From Amycolatopsis mongoliensis (lineage in GTDB: Bacteria; Actinomycetota; Actinomycetes; Mycobacteriales; Pseudonocardiaceae), in contig NZ_CP127295.1 of assembly GCF_030285665.1 (NCBI RefSeq), positions 8,742,001 through 8,806,000 of the forward strand: 64,000 nt of DNA. Reading direction: 5' to 3'. Position 1 is the stretch's first letter. Each line of letters begins with the position of its first letter. The notes under the pieces were generated by a model that had not been told where the DNA came from, did no database searches, and saw only the letters and a list, made by a program, of their open reading frames with translations. Of this stretch, positions 24,047 through 31,953 are shown in pieces. The translations under genes were made by a program, and so were the position numbers.

Positions 24047-25536
24047 GTAACTGTTCAGGTCGTTTTCGGGCTGTGAGCGGGCCTGTGGGATGATCTTGTT
24101 GTGGGGGAAGGTGTTCGTCCGTCGTATGACGAGCTGGCCGCGCTGGTCGCAGCGCAGGCGGTAGAGCTCGCGCATGCGCGGGAGGAAATCGCCGCGTTGC
24201 GGGCCGAAGTCGCTGCGCTCAAGCGGCGGTTGGGCACGAACTCGGGTAACTCCTCGATGCCGCCATCGTCGGACCGGTTCGCCAAACCCGCCCCGAAGTC
24301 GTTGCGTAGCAGGACCGGCCGCAAGCAGGGCAAGCAGCCCGGTGCGCCTGGTGCGAACCTGTCGCTGGTCGAGAACCCGGACAGGATCGTCGAGCATGCG
24401 CCGTCGGCGTGTTCAGGGTGCGGTGCAGGTCTGCGCCGCACTGATCGTGCGGGGGTGATGCGGCGGCAGGTGGTGGACCTGCCCGAGGTGCGCCCGTCGG
24501 TGACCGAGCACCGCCTGCAACGGCTGCGCTGCCGCGGCTGCCACCAGGTCACCACCGCGCCCGCGCCGGCCGAGGCGACCGCACCCGCGTGTTACGGGCC
24601 GAACGTGACCGCGCTGGCGGTGTATCTGCTGACCTTCCAGCACATCCCGGTCGCGCGGACCGCGCAGCTGCTGGCGGACCTGATGGGGTTGCCGGTGTCG
24701 ACCGGCTGGGTCGCCGGTGTCCTCACCCCCGTCGCCGCCAACCTCGAAGGGTTCGCCGAGCAGGTCGAGCAGGCATTGCGGGCAGCGCCGGTGGCACATT
24801 TCGACGAGACCGGTATCCGGGTCGACGGGAAGAACTGGTGGCTGCACGTGGCTTGCACCCCACACCTGACCGCCTACATGCCGCACCGGCAGCGTGGTGG
24901 CGAGGCGATGGACGAGTTCGGGATCCTCAACTACTTCCGGGGTGTCGCGGTCCATGACGGGCTGATGTCGTATCAAGATTTCGGACGCAAACACGCCCGC
25001 TGCAACGCCCACCACCTGCGCGAACTGGTCGCGGCCGGCGAAGCCCACCCCGAGCACACCTGGCCCACGATCGCGATCAAAACCCTCGAAGCACTCAACA
25101 CCGCTGCCCATGCCGCGCGAGACGACGGCCTGGACGCCATCCCCGCCCACATCGTCGATCCGCTGATCTCCCGGTTCGTCCGCACCATCCATCTCGGCCT
25201 GCTGCTGCACCCACCGAGCCGGCATCGTAAGCAAAGCAAGACCCGCAACCTGCTGGTACGCCTGCGCGACTACCAGCACCAAGTGCTGCTGTTCGCCCGC
25301 GACCTCACCGTCCCGTTCACCAACAACCAAGCCGAACGCGACCTACGGATGATCAAGGCCCAGTTGAAGATCTCCGGCGGCTGGCGCACCCAGCACGGCG
25401 CCCAGGTGTGGTTGCGCGTGCGCGGCTACATCTCCACCGCCCGCAAGAACGGCCTGCATATCATCACCGCACTCCGCGACGCCGTCACCGGAAACCCTTG
25501 GCTGCCAACAACTATCGAAATGACCTGAACAGTTAC
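24047..25536 (+). mobile_element. Intact IS66-family insertion sequence
   Basis: The 1,490-bp element has terminal inverted repeats GTAACTGTTCAGGTC at the left and its complement at the right. Both ends are flanked by the same 8-bp target duplication TCCTTTCG (24039-24046 and 25537-25544), the size expected for IS66. It carries a single transposase gene, lacking the small accessory tnpA/tnpB genes of classical IS66 elements. Intact ends and target duplication indicate recent insertion. Confidence 0.92.
24101..25528 (+). CDS. IS66-family transposase (TnpC type)
   Basis: The 475-residue DDE transposase has an N-terminal leucine-rich coiled coil (VELAHAREEIAALRAEVAALKRRL), a TNSGNSSMPPSSDRF motif typical of IS66, a zinc-binding segment (CSGCGAGL, then CRGCHQVT), catalytic Asp in HFDETGIRVDG and VHDGLMSYQDFG, and Glu in NNQAERDLRMIKAQLKISGG. 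Full length appears retained, so it may be active. The GTG start at 24101 has GC-rich upstream sequence but no clean Shine-Dalgarno. Confidence 0.93.
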   Translation: MGEGVRPSYDELAALVAAQAVELAHAREEIAALRAEVAALKRRLGTNSGNSSMPPSSDRFAKPAPKSLRSRTGRKQGKQPGAPGANLSLVENPDRIVEHAPSACSGCGAGLRRTDRAGVMRRQVVDLPEVRPSVTEHRLQRLRCRGCHQVTTAPAPAEATAPACYGPNVTALAVYLLTFQHIPVARTAQLLADLMGLPVSTGWVAGVLTPVAANLEGFAEQVEQALRAAPVAHFDETGIRVDGKNWWLHVACTPHLTAYMPHRQRGGEAMDEFGILNYFRGVAVHDGLMSYQDFGRKHARCNAHHLRELVAAGEAHPEHTWPTIAIKTLEALNTAAHAARDDGLDAIPAHIVDPLISRFVRTIHLGLLLHPPSRHRKQSKTRNLLVRLRDYQHQVLLFARDLTVPFTNNQAERDLRMIKAQLKISGGWRTQHGAQVWLRVRGYISTARKNGLHIITALRDAVTGNPWLPTTIEMT

Positions 25537-25583
25537 TCCTTTCGTGTGATGAACATGCGTGCGACTGCCGGTAATCTTGGTGC

Positions 25584-26813
25584 GTGGACAGCGAAGCGGC
25601 GTGGAAAGCAGATGCGGTGGCCCTGGCCGACCGCATCTCCACACTGCTCACCGTCGTGCGGTCTGCCGAGGCTGAGATCGGTTCTCTGCTCGCGGAAATC
25701 GAGTCGCGCGGGGTCATGGAACTCTTCGGCTACCGGTCCGTTGCGCGGCTATTCGAGCACCTCGCCGATGTTCCCAAAGCTGCTTCTGAGACTGCGGTCA
25801 AGCGAGCCCGGGCCCTGAACTCCGGCCGACTTTTAGACGGTAGCCCTGTACCCGCGGTTGCCCCCACCACCGGTACTGCTGCTTCAGGCGGGCGGTTGAG
25901 CAACCCGATGATCGACTCCATTGTCGGCGTCCTGCAGCAGGTTCCTCACGAGCATCGTGATCGCGTCGAGCAGGATCTGCTGTCCTTCGCCGAAGACGCC
26001 GGGCACAAGCAGGTTGCTGCGTTGGGTGCGCGGATCGTGGCGCACCTCGATCCCGATGGCGCCGAACCCGATGAGGCTGAACCGGCCACGCCCAGCCGTG
26101 AACTCTCCTTGCGCCGTAGAAGAACTGGGGTCTGGGAACTGACCGGTCGTTTCGATGACGAGACCGGCGCCCGCGCCAGTGCCCTGCTGGATTCCCTGGC
26201 CGAACGCCGCAGGGCCGACGACGGCCCCGACTTCCGCTCCCCACAGGAACGCTACGGCGACGCGTTCTCCGACGCGATCGACCTCGCCCTGAATTCCCCG
26301 GACCTGCCGATGCAGGCGGGTGAACGAGCGCACGTGATGGTCGCGGTCTCGTTGGAGGACTTGAAGTCTGGTGTCGGTCAGGCGACGTTGGGTGATACCG
26401 GCCGCATCTCGGCGGCCGAGGCCCGGATCCATGCCTGCGACTGCCAGATCATCCCCGCAGTCCTGGGTAGCAAGGGGGAACCCCTCGATCTCGGGCGCCT
26501 CCGGCGGTTGGTCTCACCCGGCCTCCGCCGCGCGCTGTACCTACGCGACCGCGGCTGCGCCTTCCCCGGCTGCCATCGCCCACCCCGCCACTGCCAAGGC
26601 CACCACATCCGGCACTGGGCAGATGGCGGCCCCACCGAGCTGGGCAACCTGGTCCTGATGTGCGGCCACCACCACCGGCTGCTGCACCGCTCCGGCTGGC
26701 AAGTCCGCATCGCCCCCGACGGACTCCCCGAGTTCCTGCCACCGGTGTTCCTGGACAAACGCCGAAAACCCAGGCGCAACAACCTCCACCAACCACTACC
26801 CTTCGCCGCCTGA
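25584..26813 (+). CDS. DUF222/HNH endonuclease protein (13E12 repeat family)
   Basis: The 409-residue protein has an N-terminal DUF222 domain (SRGVMELFGYRSVARLFEHL and ETAVKRARAL) and a C-terminal HNH domain (RDRGCAFPGCHRP, then CQGHHIRHWADGGPTELGNLVLMCGHHHRLLH). It resembles the multicopy 13E12 family of mycobacteria. GTG 25584 has no ribosome binding site, but TAATCT lies 6-7 bases before the likely leaderless start. IS66 inserted only 47 bases upstream, just behind the promoter. Its target and role are unknown. Confidence 0.85.
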   Translation: MDSEAAWKADAVALADRISTLLTVVRSAEAEIGSLLAEIESRGVMELFGYRSVARLFEHLADVPKAASETAVKRARALNSGRLLDGSPVPAVAPTTGTAASGGRLSNPMIDSIVGVLQQVPHEHRDRVEQDLLSFAEDAGHKQVAALGARIVAHLDPDGAEPDEAEPATPSRELSLRRRRTGVWELTGRFDDETGARASALLDSLAERRRADDGPDFRSPQERYGDAFSDAIDLALNSPDLPMQAGERAHVMVAVSLEDLKSGVGQATLGDTGRISAAEARIHACDCQIIPAVLGSKGEPLDLGRLRRLVSPGLRRALYLRDRGCAFPGCHRPPRHCQGHHIRHWADGGPTELGNLVLMCGHHHRLLHRSGWQVRIAPDGLPEFLPPVFLDKRRKPRRNNLHQPLPFAA

Positions 26814-26830
26814 CCAACCGAACAACGGGA

Positions 26831-26857
26831 AGGCCCGCAGCCACAGGCTACGGGCCT
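26831..26857 (+). terminator. Hairpin terminator after the DUF222/HNH gene
   Basis: A 12-bp stem with one mismatch (AGGCCCGCAGCC with GGCTACGGGCCT) and an ACA loop lies 17 bases after the stop. Confidence 0.7.
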
Positions 26858-27089
26858 ACACCCACGCCCCACCTGTGGTGCTGCTTCTGGTCGTTGACAC
26901 CCTGGGCTGGGGGTCTTCTGTGGCAGCCTCTCATACGGGGTCTGGCCGGCCAGGCCGCCGTGGCGGCGGTGGTAGTTGTAGTAGTCCTCCCATTCCTTCA
27001 GCTTCTCGTTGAACACGCCGACGTCGCCGAGGACGACACCGTCGAGCAGTGAGGTTCACCCCGAACGGTGGACAGGGGCTTACGAGGGA

Positions 27090-28004
27090 TCAGGCAGCCG
27101 TGCGAAGTGACTGCTCGAAATTGTCGGGACTGAGCATCCCGATTGCGGAGTGCCGCCGCACACTGTTGTAGAAACGAACCCAATTGTCAACTGCGGCAAC
27201 GAGTTCCATCTTCGTGGCGTAGGCATGCCGGTAGTAGTGCTCATGTTTGAACGTCGACCAGAACGACTCTGCCGGGCTGTTGTCCCAGCAGATACCGGTT
27301 TCGCCCATCGACCGGCGCAGCCCGTGCCGGAAGCACGCTTGCGCCGTCAGATGCGCCGTGAACTCCCCGCCGCGGTCGGAATGCAGTACCGTGCCGCGAC
27401 ATTCACCGCCACGGGCGGCGACCGCGTCGTGGATGGCGTCCGTGACCATCTCAGCGCTGATACGGTCAGATACACTGTGGCCCAACACTTTCCGAGAGTG
27501 CCCGTCCCGGATCGCACACAGGAACATCGCGCCCTCACCACACGTCAAATACGTGATGTCGGTCAGCCAGACCGCGTCCAGCCGGCCCCGGTCGAAAAGC
27601 CGGTCGACCAGATCCGGCGGGAACGACGCGGCCGGATCGACCACCGTCGTCTTCACCTTGAACGTGCGCGGGCTGATGCCCTCCAGCCCGATCGAGGCCA
27701 TGATCTTGGCGACCGTCTTCGCTGTGACCACCTCGCCCTGGTCACGCAGTTCGGCGGTGATCCGCGGCGACCCGTAGGTTCCGCGGGAGTCCTTGTGCGC
27801 CTCGGTGATCTTCACCTCGAGGTCGGCGCGGCGTTGCTGCCGTGGCGTCAGCACCCTTGCCGCGGCGCGTTTGGCGTGCGCGTAGTAGCCGGCTCTCGAC
27901 ACGCTCAGCAGCCGCGCCATCCGCCGGACCGAGAACCGGGTGTGCTGCGGCGAGGTGGAGCCGGCCGTCTCGGCGAACTCGTCGGGGCCGGCGTACTTGG
28001 CCAT
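27090..28004 (-). CDS. IS3-family transposase OrfB (integrase core)
   Basis: The 304-residue protein has an HTH_21-type N-terminal part (RRMARLLSVSRAGYYAHAKR, GTYGSPRI) and a DDE core: Asp in WLTDITYLTC, Asp in VLHSDRGGEFT, and Glu in NSPAESFWSTFKHE. The ATG at 28004 overlaps the orfA TGA by one base. In IS3 elements the active product is usually an OrfAB frameshift fusion; I see no obvious A6G slippery run here, so coupling may differ. Full length appears retained. Confidence 0.92.
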   Translation of the reverse strand: MAKYAGPDEFAETAGSTSPQHTRFSVRRMARLLSVSRAGYYAHAKRAAARVLTPRQQRRADLEVKITEAHKDSRGTYGSPRITAELRDQGEVVTAKTVAKIMASIGLEGISPRTFKVKTTVVDPAASFPPDLVDRLFDRGRLDAVWLTDITYLTCGEGAMFLCAIRDGHSRKVLGHSVSDRISAEMVTDAIHDAVAARGGECRGTVLHSDRGGEFTAHLTAQACFRHGLRRSMGETGICWDNSPAESFWSTFKHEHYYRHAYATKMELVAAVDNWVRFYNSVRRHSAIGMLSPDNFEQSLRTAA

Positions 28005-28327
28005 CAGAGCGAACCGGGCCGGTTCTTCTGCATCGCGGCAAAGTACGCCGAAGCTTTTACCAGGAACGCGTTGTCCTTCTCCAGTTCGGCCACCTGCCCG
28101 CGCAAGCGCAGCAGCTCGGCCCGCTCGGCCGCCTGCAAGGGGTTGTCCCCGTGGACCTCAGCCGCGGTGATCCGGCGTCGTTCGTCTTTGACCCAGACAC
28201 TCAACATGCCCGCGTCGATGCCCAGCTCGCGGGCGACCTCAGCGATCGTGCGGCCGGAATCGATCACACGGTGAGCAGCCTCGACCTTGTACTCAGCCGG
28301 GTACGACCGGCGCTTGCGAGCAGGCAT
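28004..28327 (-). CDS. IS3-family transposase OrfA
   Basis: The 107-residue protein has a basic N-terminus (MPARKRRSYPAEYKVEAAHRV), a helix-turn-helix (RTIAEVARELGIDAGMLSVWVK) and a leucine-zipper coiled coil (AERAELLRLRGQVAELEKDNAFL). It binds the element ends. It overlaps orfB by one base. Confidence 0.92.
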   Translation of the reverse strand: MPARKRRSYPAEYKVEAAHRVIDSGRTIAEVARELGIDAGMLSVWVKDERRRITAAEVHGDNPLQAAERAELLRLRGQVAELEKDNAFLVKASAYFAAMQKNRPGSL

Positions 28328-28586
28328 GAGGACATCCTTTCAGCAGGACATCTGATCCTGCTAACTCGGTGTCCACTACCCGGGGTGAACCTCACAGGTG
28401 GTAGAACTCCTCGGCGTCGATGCGATGCGAGCGCTCGACCTTGCCGTTGAGCCGAGGTGTGGCGGGCCGGATGTAGACATGCCCGATGCCTTGGTCCAGC
28501 AGGTGCCGGTGAAACGCTGACTGGAACTCCGCCCCGTTGTCGGTCTGGATCTTCTCCACCTGGAACGGCAGCCGGGACAGCACTTA

Positions 28587-29460
28587 GGGGTCAGTTCAGA
28601 ATGAGTTTGCGGAGGCAGATCACGGAGCAGGCCAGGCTGAGGACGGCTTGGTGCACGTCGGCTCGTCGTTCGGTCCGGATGCGCAGGCGGCGGAAGCCTT
28701 TGAGCCACGCGAAGGTGCGTTCCACTGGCCAGCGGATGGTGCCCAGGCCAGAGCCGTGCTCGACGCCGCGGCGGGCGATGACCGGGGTGATGCCGCGGGC
28801 GCGGACCAGGCGCCGGTACTTGTCGTGATCGTAGCCGCGGTCGGCGTAGAGCCGACGCGGCCGACGACGCGGCTTGCCGACCACGCCACGGATCGGAGGG
28901 ATGGCATCGAGCAGCGGGATCAGCTGGGTGACGTCATTGCGATGGCCGCCGGTCAGCGTGACCGCGAGCGGGGTGCCGTGGGCGTCGGTGATCAGGTGGT
29001 GCTTGGAGCCGGGTTTGCGCCGGTCGACCGGGCTGGGCCCGGTGTGGTCCCCCCTTTGAGAGCACGCAAGTGGGTGGAGTCGACCAGCGCAGCGGACAGG
29101 TCCAGCAGCCCAGCGGCACGCAGCTCGGCGAGCAGGCGTTCATGGAGTTGCTGCCAGACTCCGGCCTCGTGCCATTCGGTCAACCGTCGCCAGCAGGTGG
29201 CCCCGGAGGCGCCGAACAACGCCGTCGGCAGACGGTTCCAGCCGATACCGGTGCGGATGACGTACAGGATGCCTTCGAGTGCGGCGCGGTCGTCGGCACG
29301 CTTGCGGCCGGGATAGCGGAACCGCCGCGGATGCACCGGAAGGAGTGGTTCCAGCCGCTCCCACAGCTGGTCGGTCAGGACCTCCTCACGCATACCAAGA
29401 TTCTCGAAAGCCCCGCAGCCCCGGCAAAGACGACACGCCGACTCATTCTGAACTGACCTC
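28587..29460 (-). mobile_element. IS5-family (IS427-like) insertion sequence
   Basis: The 874-bp element has 18-bp inverted repeats GGTCAGTTCAGAATGAGT with a G(G/A) outer extension, flanked by TTA on both sides (28584-28586 and 29461-29463). The target duplication is thus 3 bp, or 2 bp TA if counted conservatively. It is inserted within the IS481 transposase gene, and its transposase spans two frames as in IS427-type members. Confidence 0.9.
28591..29393 (-). CDS. IS5-family transposase, two frames joined by -1 frameshift
   Basis: The first frame (29393 to about 28992) encodes MREEVLTDQLWERLEPLLPV, DDRAALEGILYVIRTGIGW and the catalytic-Asp segment LVDSTHLRALKGG. It is then open in the -1 frame, which encodes HLITDAHGTPL, RLYADRGYDHDKYR (second Asp) and RWPVERTFAWLKGF (Glu), ending at 28591 inside the inverted repeat. 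The switch coincides with AAAGGGGGG near 29055, a plausible slippery sequence. A single -1 shift yields a complete DDE transposase of about 267 residues, so this is likely programmed rather than decay. Confidence 0.85.
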
Positions 29461-30123
29461 TTAGTCGGTGAACTGGATCGCGGTCTTCTGAACGGAGCGA
29501 GGGTAGATCCGCAGGATCCTCAGGCGGGTGCACTCGTCGATCGCGGTGTACTGGTAGTACCGCATCTTCCGCCCGGTGTCGGCGGTGATCGGCTCGACGA
29601 ACTTGACGTCGATCTGCAGCTGGTGGCCAGGGCGCTGCTTCTCATACCGCTTCCACCGCTGATGATGGCGTTTGTAGCACTGGGAAGCGGGCAGCCGGCT
29701 CATGCCCAAGCGCTTGAGGATGCGGTAGATCGTCGAGTGCCCGATCTTCCGATCGTGGGAGCGACGCAAGTACATCTCGATCTTCAGCGGGCCGAAGTGG
29801 TAGTGCTGCCGCAGGTAGACGATCTTCTCGACCACATCGGGAGGGGTGATCGTCGGGCAGCACAGCGGCGCACTCGAGCGGTCCTTCAGCCCGTCGATGC
29901 CCTCGTCTTCGTAGCGGTGTTTCCACCGGTGGAACACCGTGCGGCTGATGCCGTAGTAGCGGCAGGCTGCGGCGACGTTGCCGCTGACCTCTTCGGCGTG
30001 ACGCAGGACGGCCAGGCGCCGGTTAGCGCACCTGACCAGGTCCTTCTCACTCCACACTCGCTCAGCCACGGGCCTCCCTTGATCAGGAGCCCAGACTGTC
30101 AACAACCTCTGTCAGTTTTGGAC

Positions 30124-31953
30124 CTATCCCAGGTCTGCCTCCGGACGGACCTCGATCGTCGCCCCCGCCTGGTGCAGCTCCAAGACCACGATCTCGTTCG
30201 CACCCCGGCGCCACAACGGCTTCGGCGCGTACAACGTCTGCTGAGGACCGACCTTCCAGTACCGGCCCAGGTTGAAGCCGTTCAGCCACACGATGCCCTT
30301 CTCCCACCCCGGCAACGCGATGAAACCGTCCTCAGGACTCGCCACCTCGACCGTCGCCCGGTGGAATGCCGGGCCGGACGCCGTGCCCGAGGTGAAGCGC
30401 AGCCGGGAAAGGTCGTCCAGGGGCAGCGGGCGGATCTCCCAGCCGAACAGCTTCTGCTGGGTGCTCATCGCCACCCAGCCGTCGATACCCTTGCGGTCGG
30501 CCAGGTAAGGGCCGTAGTTCACCCGGCCCATCGTGTCGACCAGGATGTCCAGCTGAGTCGCGGGCTTCGTGAGCGTGAGGTTCACCGTCCCCGAAGGCTG
30601 GTTGCGGTCCAGGACTCCCAGTAGCTCGCCGTCGGCGAACACCAGGGCCCGGTCGGCCAGGCCGTGGATGCTCAGCGGTCCCGCATGCGGGCCCTGGACC
30701 GTCGTGCGGTAGTGGATCAGGCCCGTCGCCTGGCCGACGCGCTCCATCGGTACCGGCTGTGCCGACCGTACCGGTTCGGACAGCACCGGCAGCGAATCCA
30801 GCAGCGACACCGTGCCCGACGGCGTCACCGTCCGACCGGGCAAACGGGCCGAGCGGCCGGGTACCGGGCCCGGAGGCACGCCGGTGTACTTCGTGAGCAC
30901 CGCTCGCAGCGCCGTGAACTTCGCGCCCAGGTCGCCCGCCTCGCCGACCGGGGAATCGTAGTCGTAGCTGGTCACCGTCGGCTGGTACGTCGTGCCCGAG
31001 GTGTTCGCCCCGCTCGTGAAGCCGAAGTTCGTTCCGCCGCATGCCATGTACAGGTTCACCGAGGCTCCCGTCGCCAGCAGAGCATCCACATAGGACGCCA
31101 TCTGCCCGGGGTCGCGCGTGGTGTGCTTCTCGCCCCAGTGGTCGAACCAGCCGTCCCAGTACTCGGCCATCATCACCGGTTTGCCCGGCTGGAACTTCTT
31201 GATCGCGGCCACGCTGGGCGCCGGGTCGCCGTCGCCGGTGCCGACCTCGAGGGTGCCCGGCAGCGAGCCGAAGCGCATGAAGAACTCGGACGCGCCGTCG
31301 GCCGCGAACAGCAGGCTCGTCATTCCCCGGCCGCGCAGGCCGTCGCGCAGGTGGGCGAGGTAGCTCGTGTCGTTGCCGTAGCTGCCGTACTCGTTCTCGA
31401 TCTGCGCCGCCACGATCGGGCCGCCGTGCTGGGCTTCCAACGGCACCAGGCGCGGGATCAGCTGGTCGTACCAAGCATCGACGGCCTTGAGGTACGCCGG
31501 GTCCGCGCAGCGCAGCTCCAGGTTCCGGTCGGCCAGCAGCCACGCCGGGAGGCCGCCGAACTCCCACTCCGCGCAGATGTACGGGCTCGGCCGCACGATC
31601 ACCTGGAACCCCAGGTCACCCGCGATCCGGACGAACGCCGGCAGGTCGCGCCACCCGCTGAAGTCGGCGCGGCCCGGCTTCGGCTGGTGGAAGTTCCACG
31701 CCACGTACGTCTCGATCGTGTTCAGCCCCAGGGCTTTCAGCCGCGCAAGGCGGTCGCGCCACTGGTCCGGGTGGATCCGGAAGTAGTGGATCGCGCCCGA
31801 GACGATCCGGAACGGCTTGCCGTCCAGCAGGAACCGGTCACCGGAAACCGAGAGGCCCCGGCGGCCCGCCGCGCCCGTCGGGCCGGCGAGCACCGCGCCC
31901 GCCGTGATCGCCGCCGCTCCCCCGAGGAAGCTCCGCCTGCTCACCGAGTTCAT
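30124..31953 (-). CDS. Exported beta-galactosidase, GH35
   Basis: The 609-residue protein has a twin-arginine signal (SRRSFLGGAAAITAGAVLAG). The TIM barrel shows YICAEWEFGGLPAW, the GH35 signature GGPIVAAQIENEYG with acid/base Glu188, and nucleophile Glu264 in MMAEYWDGW. C-terminal beta domains (from ~400) end in NGFNLGRYWKVGPQQTLY, as in GH35 enzymes. It removes terminal beta-galactose. ATG 31953 overlaps the GH84 stop by four bases. The broken IS481 element abuts its 3' end, 16 bases beyond the stop, and leaves the gene intact. Confidence 0.92.
   Translation of the reverse strand: MNSVSRRSFLGGAAAITAGAVLAGPTGAAGRRGLSVSGDRFLLDGKPFRIVSGAIHYFRIHPDQWRDRLARLKALGLNTIETYVAWNFHQPKPGRADFSGWRDLPAFVRIAGDLGFQVIVRPSPYICAEWEFGGLPAWLLADRNLELRCADPAYLKAVDAWYDQLIPRLVPLEAQHGGPIVAAQIENEYGSYGNDTSYLAHLRDGLRGRGMTSLLFAADGASEFFMRFGSLPGTLEVGTGDGDPAPSVAAIKKFQPGKPVMMAEYWDGWFDHWGEKHTTRDPGQMASYVDALLATGASVNLYMACGGTNFGFTSGANTSGTTYQPTVTSYDYDSPVGEAGDLGAKFTALRAVLTKYTGVPPGPVPGRSARLPGRTVTPSGTVSLLDSLPVLSEPVRSAQPVPMERVGQATGLIHYRTTVQGPHAGPLSIHGLADRALVFADGELLGVLDRNQPSGTVNLTLTKPATQLDILVDTMGRVNYGPYLADRKGIDGWVAMSTQQKLFGWEIRPLPLDDLSRLRFTSGTASGPAFHRATVEVASPEDGFIALPGWEKGIVWLNGFNLGRYWKVGPQQTLYAPKPLWRRGANEIVVLELHQAGATIEVRPEADLG

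Larger units (their letters stand above)
27050..28394 (-). mobile_element. IS3-family insertion sequence
   Basis: The 1,345-bp element has inverted repeats TGAGGTTCACCCCG plus GTGGACA (14 bases perfect, then a second matching block) at both ends, flanked by a CAG duplication (27047-27049 and 28395-28397). It carries orfA and orfB in the usual overlapping arrangement. It is inserted within the IS481 transposase gene. Confidence 0.9.
26890..30069 (-). pseudogene. IS481-family transposase gene in three pieces
   Basis: The start is GTG 30069, with AGGGAGG upstream. Piece 1 (30069-29464) holds an HTH (NVAAACRYYGISRTVFHRWK) and the first catalytic Asp (LQIDVKFVEP). Piece 2 (28586-28398) holds QTDNGAEFQ and GKVERSHR, the second Asp and Glu. 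Piece 3 (27049-26890) encodes FNEKLKEWEDYYNYHR and GGLAGQTPYERL. Removing the IS3 insert plus one CAG copy fuses pieces 2 and 3 in frame. Removing the IS5 insert leaves GAC-TAA-GTG where a Tyr codon is expected, so a stop is present there. Not functional. Confidence 0.85.
26889..30107 (-). mobile_element. IS481-type element broken by two later insertion sequences
   Basis: Related ends, GGTCGTTGACACCCTGGGCT at 26889-26908 and its imperfect complement up to 30107, bound the element. Without the two inserts and their duplicated target bases it is about 1 kb. The inserts occupy 27050-28394 (IS3) and 28587-29460 (IS5). The right end lies 16 bases beyond the GH35 gene's stop. A TCT trinucleotide flanks both ends but is too short to prove a target duplication. 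Confidence 0.75.

Noticed and set aside
24101..25528. Prophage or plasmid origin for the IS-rich zone
   Set aside because: Only insertion sequences and a DUF222/HNH gene are present; no phage structural, integrase or replication gene was found.
28584..29463. In-frame stop at the IS5 junction treated as a sequencing error
   Set aside because: The TTA at both ends is explained by a target duplication; the stop may be a genuine pre-existing mutation, so no error is assumed.
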